Assembly (NCBI RefSeq): GCF_023703085.1
Contig: NZ_JAMQJY010000001.1
Location: forward strand, 2,356,001-2,420,000
Direction: 5' to 3'
Length of the DNA stretch: 64,000 nt
Source: Alkalicoccobacillus plakortidis
Lineage (GTDB): Bacteria; Bacillota; Bacilli; Bacillales; Bacillaceae_D
Part shown: one piece after another, positions 37,210 to 46,171 of the stretch
Layout: the number at the start of each line of letters is the position of its first letter
Numbering within the stretch: the stretch's first letter is position 1
Translations under genes and position numbers: made by a program
The notes under the pieces: model-generated
The model's database searches: none
What the model was told of the DNA's origin: nothing
What the model saw: only the letters and a program-made list of their open reading frames with translations

Positions 37210-37930
37210 ATCGTTCCATTTGTATGAAGAACTTATATCGATCTGCTCTATAGATTGATTTGACAAGCTCAAATGGCTTTTGATCCTCCATATAGCCTGT
37301 GCGATGAAATAAAAGAACAGGGCTCTGTTCCTCAATCTCTAAAATAGATGCTTCTTCTTTAGTTGCTGCGCTTGCCTCAATGGATTGAGTTGCTTTTTTG
37401 ATTGTTTGCTTTAGTTCTTGTTCCACATACTCATATAACGAGTTCGGAACCCTTTCCTCAATTAAATGAGGGAGAAGGACTACAGGCAAATAAGAAATTT
37501 CATAAGCCATTGGAATAGAGTCAGCAAGACGGATTCTTTTGATCTTATAAACCTCCGCGCCCTCATCTAACTCTAATTTACTCGTTATTTCATTTGTTGC
37601 TTTAACCCTCTGAAAGCTAAGAATATGGGAGCTTGGTTCCATCCCTCTCGCTTTCATTTCTTCCGAAAAACTAGTTAACCCTTGTAAGGATTGCTCAAGC
37701 TTATACTGGGCTACAAACGTACCTTTGCCACGCTCTTTTTCAAGGATTCCTTCACTCGTTAGATTATTAATCGCTTGCCTAACCGTCATCCGACTGATTG
37801 AATGCATTTCAGAGAACTCTCGCTCCGAGGGGATCAGATCTCCAGGCTGTAATTGCTTATCTTTAATAAGCTTCTTTATTTCTTCCTCAAGCTGATAATA
37901 AATTGGCACATGAGACTTTTTATTAATCAT
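37208..37930 (-). CDS. nagR: GntR/UTRA regulator of N-acetylglucosamine use
   Basis: A 240-residue HutC-type regulator: winged helix 1-75 (PGDLIPSEREFSEMHSISRMTVRQAINNLTSEGIL) and UTRA domain (about 90-235; YKIKRIRLADSIPMAYEISYLP). It is the last gene of a nagA-nagB-nagR unit, the B. subtilis order (nagAB-yvoA). The ligand should be glucosamine-6-phosphate or GlcNAc-6-phosphate. A dre operator upstream of nagA is its likely site. Confidence 0.9.
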   Translation of the reverse strand: MINKKSHVPIYYQLEEEIKKLIKDKQLQPGDLIPSEREFSEMHSISRMTVRQAINNLTSEGILEKERGKGTFVAQYKLEQSLQGLTSFSEEMKARGMEPSSHILSFQRVKATNEITSKLELDEGAEVYKIKRIRLADSIPMAYEISYLPVVLLPHLIEERVPNSLYEYVEQELKQTIKKATQSIEASAATKEEASILEIEEQSPVLLFHRTGYMEDQKPFELVKSIYRADRYKFFIQMER

Positions 37931-37937
37931 CGTAACG

Positions 37938-38681
37938 TTACGCCTCCGATTTTTCTTTCACAATGGTTAATGCCTCCTGATCGGCAATAACCGTTACATG
38001 CGGGTGTGTCTGTAAAATAGTTGCTGGAATTTGTTCATCTACTTCCCCAAATAGACATTGGTACAAAATCTCTGCCTTATCTATACCACTCACTAGTAAC
38101 AAGATCTGACTCGCTCTCATGATTGTTGCAATCCCCATTGTAATGGCCTGCGTTGGAACGTCTGACTCCGTTGAGAAATACGTAGCATTAGCCTTACGGG
38201 TAGAAGCAGTTAGGTGCACTAGATGGGTCTCTGAATCAAAGCTTGTTCCCGGTTCATTAAATCCTATATGACCATTTTTCCCAATACCTAATACTTGTAA
38301 ATCCACTCCACCGAGAGTTTGAATGGTTTGATTGTATCTATCTGCTTCATCTTTTAGGTTCACCGCCAAACCATCTGGTAAGTGGGTCTGTGTATGTGGT
38401 ATACCCACTGGCTTAAAAAGATGTGTGTTCATATAATACGCATAGCTTTGCTGATGATCAGCAGCTTTCCCGACATACTCATCTAAGTTAACTGTATGTA
38501 CCTGCGTGTAAGATGTCTGATTCAATTGATGGTCTCTGGCAAGATACTTATAGGTGCCAAGCGGAGTTCCACCCGTAGCTAAACCTAAGACAGTTCGTGG
38601 ATTAGAACAAACGGCTTCACTAATGATCTTAGCAGCCTCCTGACTCATTTGATCATAGTGATCGACCTCAATAATTTTCAT
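37938..38681 (-). CDS. nagB: Glucosamine-6-phosphate deaminase
   Basis: A 247-residue enzyme that converts glucosamine-6-phosphate to fructose-6-phosphate and ammonia. Visible motifs: GLATGGTPLGTYKYL (phosphate loop), VNLDEYVG (catalytic Asp), GIGKNGHIGFNEPG (His/Glu). The ATG overlaps the nagA stop by four bases; the nagR start is 7 bp downstream of its stop. Length is normal for the Gram-positive monomeric type. Confidence 0.95.
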   Translation of the reverse strand: MKIIEVDHYDQMSQEAAKIISEAVCSNPRTVLGLATGGTPLGTYKYLARDHQLNQTSYTQVHTVNLDEYVGKAADHQQSYAYYMNTHLFKPVGIPHTQTHLPDGLAVNLKDEADRYNQTIQTLGGVDLQVLGIGKNGHIGFNEPGTSFDSETHLVHLTASTRKANATYFSTESDVPTQAITMGIATIMRASQILLLVSGIDKAEILYQCLFGEVDEQIPATILQTHPHVTVIADQEALTIVKEKSEA

Positions 38682-39874
38682 CCTTCTTCCTCCATTCTAT
38701 TATACACAAGCTGACCTCGGCAAAAAGTTAGTAGCACCCCATTATTTTCATTCAGGATCACGATATCGGCATCTTTTCCAACTGCGATACTCCCCTTACG
38801 ATCATATATATTAAGCTGCTTTGCTGGATTGGTAGAAGCCATTTTTAACGCATCTTCTAGGGAACAATCTGTAAAATCCATCATATTTCTAATTGCTTGA
38901 TCCATTTGGAGCACGCTCCCAGCAAGCGTTCCATCTGATAGTAGCGCTTTTCCATTCTCCACCTTTACGTCTTGCCCACCAAGATCATACGTCCCGTCTT
39001 CTAATCCCTTTGCACGAATTGAGTCCGTAATTAAGATGATCTTCTCGGATGATTTTTGCTTGAGAGATAATTTTATGATTTTAGGATCTACATGAATCCC
39101 ATCTGCAATAAGCTCTGCATTTAGTTCATCCTTTAAAAAACAAGCTCCCACGACACCAGGCTCACGATGATGCAGACCACTCATTTGATTAAATAAGTGC
39201 GTAACCTGTGTTGCTCCGGCTATAACAGACGTCTCTACTTCATCAAAGCTTGCATTTGAGTGCCCAATTGAGGCAACGATGCCTTGTTTCTCGAGATATT
39301 TTATGAGCTCGATCCCGCCTTCTTGTTCTGGAGCTAATGTAACCAGCTTTATATGATCTCTCGATATCCGCTGCCATTTTTGAAATAAACTTATATTGGG
39401 AGGGATTATGTGCTGCTTCGGTTGCGCTCCTGCCATAACGGGATTGATAAAGGGACCTTCCAAATGAATACCAAGGACTTCTGCTCCATTGGCCTTTTTC
39501 TGCTGAATAATGTACTCTCCAGCCTGCTCAAGACTATTAGTAATAGCTTCGACACTTTGAGTCATTGTCGTGGCTAAAAAACTTGTTATTCCCTCTTGCG
39601 TTAGCATTCTCGCCATTCTATCGAATGAATCCTGCTTACCGTCCATCGTGTCTGCTCCACCTGCACCATGTGTATGGATATCTATAAAACCTGGAACAGC
39701 TTTTACATGTTGTAGGTTGAAATCAACTAGTTCATAAGGTAATTCAGGCGCTTCAAACTGATTCATTGGACCATAGGATTGAATCGAGTCACCAGCTAAA
39801 ACAAGATAACCGTCCTCTATCAATTGATTTTCTGTATATAGGTCAATGTTTATTATAGCCGTTACTTGTTCCAT
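38678..39874 (-). CDS. nagA: N-acetylglucosamine-6-phosphate deacetylase
   Basis: An amidohydrolase of about 398 residues: metal motif DIHTHGAGG, GIHLEGPFINP (metal Glu), SIGHSNAS, THLFNQMSGLHHREPG, DGIHVDP and the catalytic Asp in LITDSIRAKG. It removes acetate from GlcNAc-6-phosphate. The ATG at 39874 is preferred to the in-frame ATG at 39886 because ATGGAGG at that upstream codon serves as the ribosome binding site. First gene of nagABR. Confidence 0.95.
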   Translation of the reverse strand: MEQVTAIINIDLYTENQLIEDGYLVLAGDSIQSYGPMNQFEAPELPYELVDFNLQHVKAVPGFIDIHTHGAGGADTMDGKQDSFDRMARMLTQEGITSFLATTMTQSVEAITNSLEQAGEYIIQQKKANGAEVLGIHLEGPFINPVMAGAQPKQHIIPPNISLFQKWQRISRDHIKLVTLAPEQEGGIELIKYLEKQGIVASIGHSNASFDEVETSVIAGATQVTHLFNQMSGLHHREPGVVGACFLKDELNAELIADGIHVDPKIIKLSLKQKSSEKIILITDSIRAKGLEDGTYDLGGQDVKVENGKALLSDGTLAGSVLQMDQAIRNMMDFTDCSLEDALKMASTNPAKQLNIYDRKGSIAVGKDADIVILNENNGVLLTFCRGQLVYNRMEEEG

Positions 39875-39892
39875 ATAAGCCTCCATAAATAT

Positions 39893-39908
39893 AGTTGTCT
39901 ATACCAGT
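39893..39908 (-). promoter_or_regulatory. dre operator (NagR/DasR type)
   Basis: ACTGGTATAGACAACT on the minus strand agrees with the DasR/NagR dre motif (ACTGGTCTAGACCACT) at 14 of 16 positions. It lies 19 bp upstream of the nagA ATG, where binding would block transcription. Confidence 0.85.
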
Positions 39909-40032
39909 TGTATCATTTGAGGTGCCCTTAGTCAAACCAATAAAAGTGTGTAAGAAAATCTCTGTTTCCCAATAACAGCATGTACCCTAAATGGTACGGT
40001 TATCAGATCTTAAAAATCGAGAGGGGAACATC

Positions 40033-41401
40033 ATGAATACAAAGAATACGATTTTTAACTTAGTATGTATAAGTACACTGGCACTAACCATCTACCATCC
40101 ATCAACGGCAGCAGCAGAATCCATTCCATTTCCCTTAAACAAAGAAAACTCGTATAAGTTAGATGGAGACCATTTTCTTCCTTCTTCACTTGATACCATT
40201 ACGTGGGGGCATTTACCAAACCGAAACTCAGAACCAGTCATGGAGATCACATCAGGAGAAACTCTCACAGTTGATACGGTATCGCACGAAGGTATTTTAG
40301 ACGATCAAGGTAGAAATCCCATCGAGTATTTCGGTGAACATGGAGTAAGTGAGGACGAGATTCTTGAAGAAGCAAAAACCATTGCTTGGTTCAGATATTG
40401 ATCACGACTTTGATAACCATGGACCACATGTTGTTACCGGCCCGGTTGCAATTGAAGGGGCTGAACCAGGGGATGTATTAAAAGTCGAGATTCTTTCCCT
40501 AACACCACGCGTACCATATGGAGTTATCTCGAACCGTCATTATAAGGGGGCACTTCCTGAAGAATTCCCTGAAAATGATGGACCACAAGAAGGCGCAAGT
40601 GCTGACAATCCTGAACTATATAATAATGTTTCACTATTTACACCAATTGAATACATAGATGAGCAATGGTATGGTCAAATTCTAGGTGAGGACGTTCAAT
40701 TCCCAATTGATCCCTTTATGGGCATGATGGGAGTAGCAACAGACACAGAAGATGAAGTTCACTCTGTCCCTCCGACTCATACTGGCGGGAACATTGATAT
40801 CAATGATCTGACAGAAGGTTCTACTCTCTATCTACCCATCGAAGTGACGGGTGGTCTTTTTTACACAGGTGATCCTCATTTTGCCCAAGGTGATGGCGAG
40901 GTTGCCTTAACAGCCTTAGAAGCATCTCTTCGTACTACCTTCCGTCTTACAGTCTTAAAAAATGGTGACGAATCCATCCCTGGCAACGCCTCAGAATTCA
41001 CACATCCGTTCGGAGAAACAGATGACTTCTGGATTCCAATAGGACTAGACGAAGATTTGAACGAAGCCATGAAAGACGCTACAAGAAGGTCGATTAATTT
41101 TCTTGAAGATGAATTAGGAATGGATCGGGCAAAAGCCTATGCTTATCTAAGTGCAGCAACTGACTACGAGGTCTCTCAAGTTGTTGACCAGACAAAAGGT
41201 ATACATGGAATGATTAGAAAAGCTGATTTTTCAAATAAACTTGCAAGCATTGATTCCAATCAATCTGAGAATCAAGAGGGTGGATCTCTCCCGAATACCG
41301 CAACCAACACAACGATCTGGCTTCTTCTGGGATCAGGACTTTTATTGGCGGGGATTGCCTTTTATTTTTTTACAATCAGACGGAAAACTTCGATAAAATG
41401 A
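40033..41401 (+). pseudogene. Cell-wall-anchored acetamidase/formamidase-family protein, frameshifted
   Basis: Signal peptide (about 1-29, ending TAAAES), an FmdA/AmdA domain (HFLPSSLDTITWG, GPHVVTGPVAIEGAEPGDVLKVEIL, GNIDINDLTEGSTLYLPI, FAQGDGEVALTALE) and a C-terminal sorting signal LPNTA followed by a membrane helix and RRKTS tail. LPxTA is recognised by class D-type sortases in bacilli. The frame breaks where an extra T makes GCTTGG at 40384-40389; without it KTIAGSDIDHDFDNHG is continuous and the protein is 455 residues. It would hydrolyse short amides at the cell surface; the substrate is not known. The ATG at 40033 follows GAGGGG. Confidence 0.85.
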
Positions 41402-41418
41402 TCACCGTTATACATGGC

Positions 41419-41449
41419 AAAAAAGCCCGTTCGATTTGAACGGGCTTTT
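41419..41449. terminator. Bidirectional terminator
   Basis: AAAAGCCCGTTC and GAACGGGCTTTT form a perfect 12-bp stem with a 4-base loop. Confidence 0.88.
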
Positions 41450-41465
41450 CTGTGTGAGGATTAGG

Positions 41466-41532
41466 GTACGTGCAAGCGCATCGCTCCTCTATTCCCGCGC
41501 ATTCTCAAATTTCCCGCTAATAGCGGCCACTG
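41466..41532. repeat. Single degenerate relative of the 41-bp GCGCA repeat
   Basis: The plus strand has GTGCAAGCGCATCGCTCC, TATTCCCGCGCATTCTC and TTTCCCGC elements like those of the array at 43422-43697 (CTTCATTCCCGCGCACTTC), but only about one and a half units. It also lies between convergent genes. Confidence 0.4.
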
Positions 41533-41554
41533 TGTGATTGTAAGGATGAAAGGT

Positions 41555-42724
41555 TTACACAGGTATTAACGGTGTAAAGACCTCAAAGTGAATACATTCT
41601 CTTGGTACTCCAGCTTGGTGCAAGTATTCTTCCATTTCATTCACAAATGAAACCGGACCACAAATGTAGAACTGTTGAGGCTTGTCATGTACGATTCTTT
41701 TTATACAATGTGAGGTTAATACTGCTTCTTCCCCACGCTCCGTATAGCGAAAATCATATTGAAATGAAGAATGATCGAGACATAGCTGCTCCACTTCTTC
41801 TCGAAAAACATGAGTGCTCTCATTTCTAGTGGCATGGGTAAATTGAACAGCACGTTCTGGCTGAGCTTGTAATGCACCCTTTGCCATGCTCATTAATGGA
41901 GTTACGCCAATACCTGCGCTAAGCAATACGAGTTCATTATTAGAGTTTAGATCGATAGTAAATTCGCCTGCTGGTGCAGTTAGCTCTACAAACGCACCTT
42001 CTTCCACTTGATGATGCATATATTCGGACACAGTTCCTTCTCGTTTAATTGATAAGCGAAAATAATCCTTACCAGGCATGTCAGATAAGCTGTATTGACG
42101 TAGGTGAGTATACTCATCTTTTTTATTGTAGCCTTTCACTGTCACATACTGCCCTGGCAGAAAATTAGGGAGCTTTTGACCATCCTCAGGTACTAAGTAA
42201 AAAGACGTCACTAGGTCACTTTCCTTTTGTTTCTTCTTCACGACAAAACGTCTGTAACCATCCCAACCTCCTTTTTCAGATTGAGCCTCCAGATACATTT
42301 CTTTCTCGACTAAAATAAAGATATCCGCAATGATCCCATAAGCAGCTTCCCATGCTTGTAGCAATTCATCAGTCGCTGCATCACCAAGTGTTTCCTTAAT
42401 AGCATGTATTAGATAATGACCAACAATTGGGTAGTGCTCTGGCTTCACCTGTAGACTGCGGTGTTTTTGTGCAATCTGCCTCACAATAGGAAGCAGAGAC
42501 TCTAAGTTTTCAATATTAGCAGCTGCAGCATAGAGAGTATTGGCCAATGCCTGCTGCTGTTTCGACTGCTTCTGATTAGATTGATTAAACATGTTTAATA
42601 GCTCCGGATGCGCTTTAAATAGATTTGAATAAAAACATTTCGTAATCGATGTTCCATGTTCAGCAAGAACGGGTACACTCGCTTTTATTAATTCAACTTG
42701 ATTGGTCGTCAAAGAGTTTGTCAT
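41555..42724 (-). CDS. hmp: Flavohemoprotein (nitric oxide dioxygenase)
   Basis: A 389-residue protein: globin domain 1-140 with proximal His in AQKHRSLQV and distal Tyr/Gln region (ITKCFYSNLF), FAD-binding domain (RQYSLSDMPGKDYFRLSIKRE) and NAD domain (LLSAGIGVTPLMSM, FYICGPVSFV). It oxidises NO to nitrate with NAD(P)H and O2. The ATG at 42724 follows GAGGTGA; an in-frame upstream start at 42820 would run through the operator and is rejected. It is divergent from nsrR with an NsrR-like palindrome between them. Confidence 0.95.
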   Translation of the reverse strand: MTNSLTTNQVELIKASVPVLAEHGTSITKCFYSNLFKAHPELLNMFNQSNQKQSKQQQALANTLYAAAANIENLESLLPIVRQIAQKHRSLQVKPEHYPIVGHYLIHAIKETLGDAATDELLQAWEAAYGIIADIFILVEKEMYLEAQSEKGGWDGYRRFVVKKKQKESDLVTSFYLVPEDGQKLPNFLPGQYVTVKGYNKKDEYTHLRQYSLSDMPGKDYFRLSIKREGTVSEYMHHQVEEGAFVELTAPAGEFTIDLNSNNELVLLSAGIGVTPLMSMAKGALQAQPERAVQFTHATRNESTHVFREEVEQLCLDHSSFQYDFRYTERGEEAVLTSHCIKRIVHDKPQQFYICGPVSFVNEMEEYLHQAGVPRECIHFEVFTPLIPV

Positions 42725-42747
42725 AACTCCGTTCACCTCATCTTTTA

Positions 42748-42770
42748 AAGTTATATTTAAAATACAACTT
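42748..42770. promoter_or_regulatory. NsrR operator
   Basis: A 23-bp palindrome with arms AAGTTATATTT and AAATACAACTT (one mismatch) lies 24 bp upstream of the hmp ATG. It fits the 11-1-11 NsrR pattern and the neighbouring gene encodes NsrR. Confidence 0.85.
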
Positions 42771-42893
42771 AATTGTACTAGGAAATGAATGGTAAACAAG
42801 CGAATCGAGCAACTCTTCACAAATTCGAGATATCTTTGAGAAAAAAGAGTGAAAATCTATGTGTTATACTACTAACATCATATAAAGAAAGGT

Positions 42894-43343
42894 GTGATTT
42901 TTATTCAATTAACCAATTACACCGACTACTCATTACGGACCCTTCTGTATGTTGGGAGTCTTTCACCAGACGAACGTGCCCAAGTAAAAGACATTGCTGG
43001 TGCTTATCAAATTTCACTTAACCATCTCCAAAAAATTGCTTACGACTTAGGTAAACAAGGACTATTAAAAACAACCAGAGGCAAAAACGGCGGTGTTGCA
43101 CTAGCCGTTCAACCAGAAAGTATTAATATAGGTGCCCTCGTCCGTTCATTAGAGGACTTCGGGATCGTTGAATGTTTTACTAATAAGGACAATTGCTTGA
43201 TTAGTTGCTCCTGCAAACTAAAATCCGTCCTTCATCAAGCCAAATCTGCTTTTATCTCCGTATTAGACCAATACACATTAGCCGATTTGCTTGAGAACAA
43301 GAATGAATTGTATGAGTTATTTAAAGAAGGCCAAACGAAATAA
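42894..43343 (+). CDS. nsrR: Rrf2-family NO-sensing repressor NsrR
   Basis: A 149-residue Rrf2 regulator: winged helix (LTNYTDYSLRTLLYVGSL, YQISLNHLQKIAYDLGKQGLL, GKNGGVALA) and three Cys of the Fe-S cluster loop in CFTNKDNCLISCSC. The NO-sensitive cluster relieves repression of hmp. The only conventional start is the GTG at 42894, which is directly against AAAGGT; an ATT at 42903 (IQLTNYTDYS, as in homologues starting M-K/Q-LTNYTDYS) has a better spacing, so an unusual ATT start is possible. Confidence 0.92.
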   Translation: MIFIQLTNYTDYSLRTLLYVGSLSPDERAQVKDIAGAYQISLNHLQKIAYDLGKQGLLKTTRGKNGGVALAVQPESINIGALVRSLEDFGIVECFTNKDNCLISCSCKLKSVLHQAKSAFISVLDQYTLADLLENKNELYELFKEGQTK

Positions 43344-43421
43344 GCTCGTTTTTGATAAACGAGCCTATTTTGATAGGATATGAGCACATGCGGTACGTTT
43401 GCGCATGTTTTTATTTTGTTT

Positions 43422-43697
43422 CGCGCACCAGACCTTCATTCCCGTGCACTTCTTCTAGTTTCCGCGCACCAGACCTTCATTCCCGCGCACTTCTTCCAGT
43501 TTCCGCGCATCAAACCTTCATTCCCGCGCACTTATTCTAGTTTCCGCGCATCAGACCTTCATTCCCGCGCACTTCCTCTAGTTTCCGCGCACCAGACCTT
43601 CATTCCCGCGCACTTATTCTAGTTTCCGCGCATCAGACCTTCATTCCCGCGCACTTCCTCTAGTTTCCGCGCACCTTACCTCCATTCCCGCGCATTC
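43422..43697. repeat. 41-bp tandem repeat, about 6.7 copies
   Basis: Units begin at 43422, 43463, 43504, 43545, 43586, 43627 and 43668, all exactly 41 bp apart. Each has a 21-bp module (CGCGCACCAGACCTTCATTC) and a 20-bp module (CGCGCACTTCTTCTAGTTTC). Variants CTTATT and CTTCCT alternate in the last four units, showing an 82-bp higher-order duplication. Located between convergent nsrR and a membrane-protein gene. Confidence 0.93.
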
Positions 43698-43700
43698 ATT

Positions 43701-44474
43701 TCATTCATAATAACCTGGTGTCTCGTCGTGGCCCCCGACTGAACTCATACCATTTCTTCTAATTTCATAGGTCCAGTACCAAGAGCCTTTTTCTTCACCC
43801 TTTTCCCACGTTTCACGGAAAGTGACATGGTAAACTTCTTGCTCTTTTTCTTCTACAGACACTTCCTGTTTGACATCATACCCTTTTATCTTTCCTGTCC
43901 ATACCCCTTCTTCCTCAGGGAAATGGTCATAGTATACACCACGAGACTCATGAGCTTCGAGGATGGCTTCTTCTTTTGTAAAAGGCGGTCTTTCTGGTGA
44001 AACGAAAGCAAAGATGGTTGTCATAATGACAACTATGACAATTGGAATCACAAGAGTAATTGTTTTACGTGGTAGTTTTAATTTACTACGTTGTCTTAGC
44101 CAGAGATCAGTCATACCAAATACTAAAGCAGTTCCACCACCCATTAAAGCTCCTGCTCCATATGTAAAAAGACCAAATGGTAGTCCCAACATCGCATGTA
44201 GGCATAAATAGATTAGCCAATGTAGCTTCATTAACTTTGTACTAATAAGCTCTAATACAATTGAAACGAAGCCTCCATAAATAAAAATAACCACACCACT
44301 ATAGGCAAAATAAATGACGAACCACCCTAAAAAAGTTGAATGCAAATCGTATGGAAATCTTTCACTCTCTATAGTTGTATACCACTGTGCAAGATAAATA
44401 GATAACAGACTTGTTGAAAAAAAGGCCGCTAGCAGCTTCCGAACGAACCAAGCCTTTTTGCATCTTTCCCTCAC
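43701..44474 (-). CDS. Hypothetical membrane protein
   Basis: A 257-residue protein with five hydrophobic segments (about 13-30, 45-70, 83-100, 103-122, 137-155) and a polar C-terminal domain of about 100 residues (PPFTKEEAILEAHESRG to TPGYYE) with many Glu and aromatic residues, probably outside the membrane. The KEEAILEAHE stretch suggests a small PepSY-like or DUF fold but this is not certain. It is not a recognised family. Its stop codon is adjacent to the 41-bp repeat array. Confidence 0.65.
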   Translation of the reverse strand: MRERCKKAWFVRKLLAAFFSTSLLSIYLAQWYTTIESERFPYDLHSTFLGWFVIYFAYSGVVIFIYGGFVSIVLELISTKLMKLHWLIYLCLHAMLGLPFGLFTYGAGALMGGGTALVFGMTDLWLRQRSKLKLPRKTITLVIPIVIVVIMTTIFAFVSPERPPFTKEEAILEAHESRGVYYDHFPEEEGVWTGKIKGYDVKQEVSVEEKEQEVYHVTFRETWEKGEEKGSWYWTYEIRRNGMSSVGGHDETPGYYE

Positions 44475-44549
44475 CTCACTCCATTACCATTTTCTTCATA
44501 TTAACACATGTGATTTATTGAGCAAATTTTTATTATAAATTTCCCTACG

Positions 44550-44582
44550 AAAAAAGAAATAGACACTCTACATGCCCATCTC
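44550..44582 (-). terminator. Terminator of the gluconate permease gene
   Basis: On the minus strand GAGATGGGCA pairs with TGTCTATTTC throughout if G-U pairs are allowed, then TTTTTT. Confidence 0.6.
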
Positions 44583-44608
44583 TCTCATTTTAATATCGGC
44601 GAGAACAA

Positions 44609-45958
44609 CTACACTAACACTAGCCATAATCCCATAGCTACCAAAATCGTCACCACACCCTGTAGCAATGTAGCCATCGTTTGCGCCTTATAGGCATCGG
44701 TTACTTTCATGCCAGTGAACTGAGTGACTACCCAGAAGTAGCTATCATTTACATGACTAACGGTCATCGCTCCTGCGCCAATTGCCATGACGACTAAGGC
44801 CAGAGGAACCGCTCCTTCAATACCCATTACAGGTAAAAGTGGTGCAACGAGAGATGATGTAATCACAAGAGCTGTTGTTGAGGAGCCTTGGGCTGTCTTC
44901 AGTGCTGCTGCGATTAGGAATGGAACAAGTAAGAAAAAGGCACCTGTAAAAATTCCTGCTAGATCTAAGCCTTGGATAAGCTCTTCTACTCCTGAATTAC
45001 GAATAACTGTTCCAAATGCGCCACCTGCACCTGTTATTAATAGAATCGGCGCAGCATCTACTAGACCTTTCCCCATCCAACCAGTAAGGGTTTCTTCATC
45101 GTATTTTGGCAGTAAAGGCAAAGCCGCAATCACGCCACAGAGTAGAGCGATCATTGGGTTTCCAAGAAAGATGAGAAAGGAAACAAAACCACTTTCTGAG
45201 CCAACTACTGAGAGGGTTGAACCAATACCTATTAATACAATTGGAAGAATAATAGGTAGGAACGCTGAAAAAGTAGAAGGCATTTTTCCAAAGGAAGCTA
45301 CCACTTGATCGTAATCAAGATGCTCCTCACCCTCTTCTTCTGGCACTTCAATTTTTGTCGCAACTTTCACAGCCCAAAGATAGCCTACTAGAGTTGCGGG
45401 AATCGCCACGATTAATCCGATCAATATAACCGTTCCTAGATAGTTATCAGCACCTATATTTCCAGCTGCTGCAATTGGGCCCGGCGTTGGGGGAACCAAT
45501 GTGTGTGTGGCATACAAACCTGTCGCAAGAGCAACAGACATGGACGCTACAGCTACCTTTGCCCGTTTGGCTAATGCTTTTCGAAGACTAGATAAAATGA
45601 TAAATCCTGAATCACAGAACACAGGAATTGAGACGATAAAGCCAATTAAGCTCATGGCGAGTTGAGGCCTTTTGGGTCCCATAATCCTGAGAACGACCTC
45701 TGCCATCCTGTAAGCAGCACCAGCTTTTTCTAAGATCACTCCAATAATTGTCCCAAAAACAATGACAAGCCCGATACTCGTCATCAACCCACCAAATCCA
45801 TCATTAATGCTTTGAATGAGGTCAGTCAGTGGCATACCTGAAGTAAAACCTACAAACAGTGTTCCCAAAAGCAAAGAAAGGAATGGATGAACTTTAAACT
45901 TAGTGGTTGCGATTACAATTAGTAAGACACTAGCAGCAATTAAAACGAGTAGTAACAT
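44609..45958 (-). CDS. gntP: GntP-family gluconate:H+ symporter
   Basis: A 449-residue permease with about 12-14 helices and GntP motifs (SINDGFGGLMTSIGLVIVFG, TLVPPTPGPIAAAGNIGAD, GAMTVSHVNDSYFWVVTQFTGM). It imports gluconate or related sugar acids with protons. The ATG at 45958 follows TAGGGGG; an in-frame upstream start at 46051 would place the promoter and cre inside the gene. No gluconate kinase gene is next to it. Confidence 0.92.
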   Translation of the reverse strand: MLLLVLIAASVLLIVIATTKFKVHPFLSLLLGTLFVGFTSGMPLTDLIQSINDGFGGLMTSIGLVIVFGTIIGVILEKAGAAYRMAEVVLRIMGPKRPQLAMSLIGFIVSIPVFCDSGFIILSSLRKALAKRAKVAVASMSVALATGLYATHTLVPPTPGPIAAAGNIGADNYLGTVILIGLIVAIPATLVGYLWAVKVATKIEVPEEEGEEHLDYDQVVASFGKMPSTFSAFLPIILPIVLIGIGSTLSVVGSESGFVSFLIFLGNPMIALLCGVIAALPLLPKYDEETLTGWMGKGLVDAAPILLITGAGGAFGTVIRNSGVEELIQGLDLAGIFTGAFFLLVPFLIAAALKTAQGSSTTALVITSSLVAPLLPVMGIEGAVPLALVVMAIGAGAMTVSHVNDSYFWVVTQFTGMKVTDAYKAQTMATLLQGVVTILVAMGLWLVLV

Positions 45959-45992
45959 GACAAGCCCCCTAGTGTATAGATTCCAAAAGTAA

Positions 45993-46029
45993 TTATAGCG
46001 CTTACATTGTAAATTACAAAAGGAAAGAG
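45993..46029 (-). promoter_or_regulatory. gntP promoter with cre
   Basis: Minus strand: TTGTAA, 17-bp spacer, TATAAT. TGTAAGCGCTATAA (46006-45993) differs from the cre consensus TGWAARCGYTWNCW at one position and covers the -10, so CcpA repression is likely. Confidence 0.6.
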
Positions 46030-46171
46030 GAAATAAGAACAACAATATCATAGGTTGACAATGAAATTATCAGAAAATAAACAGGATCTTCTAGCATTAA
46101 TACTATTTTATCAGTATGATATTCATATAAACTAGACCTATTTGATCAGTAGAACTTAAGGAGGGAACGCC

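Noticed and set aside
43352..43622. Reading frames across the 41-bp array with repeated PSFP/ALLP-like peptides
   Set aside because: Same reason: repeat-driven open frames in alternative phases, with no start signal.
43422..43697. CRISPR array
   Set aside because: The repeats are contiguous with no unique spacers, both modules are repeated, and no cas gene is present.
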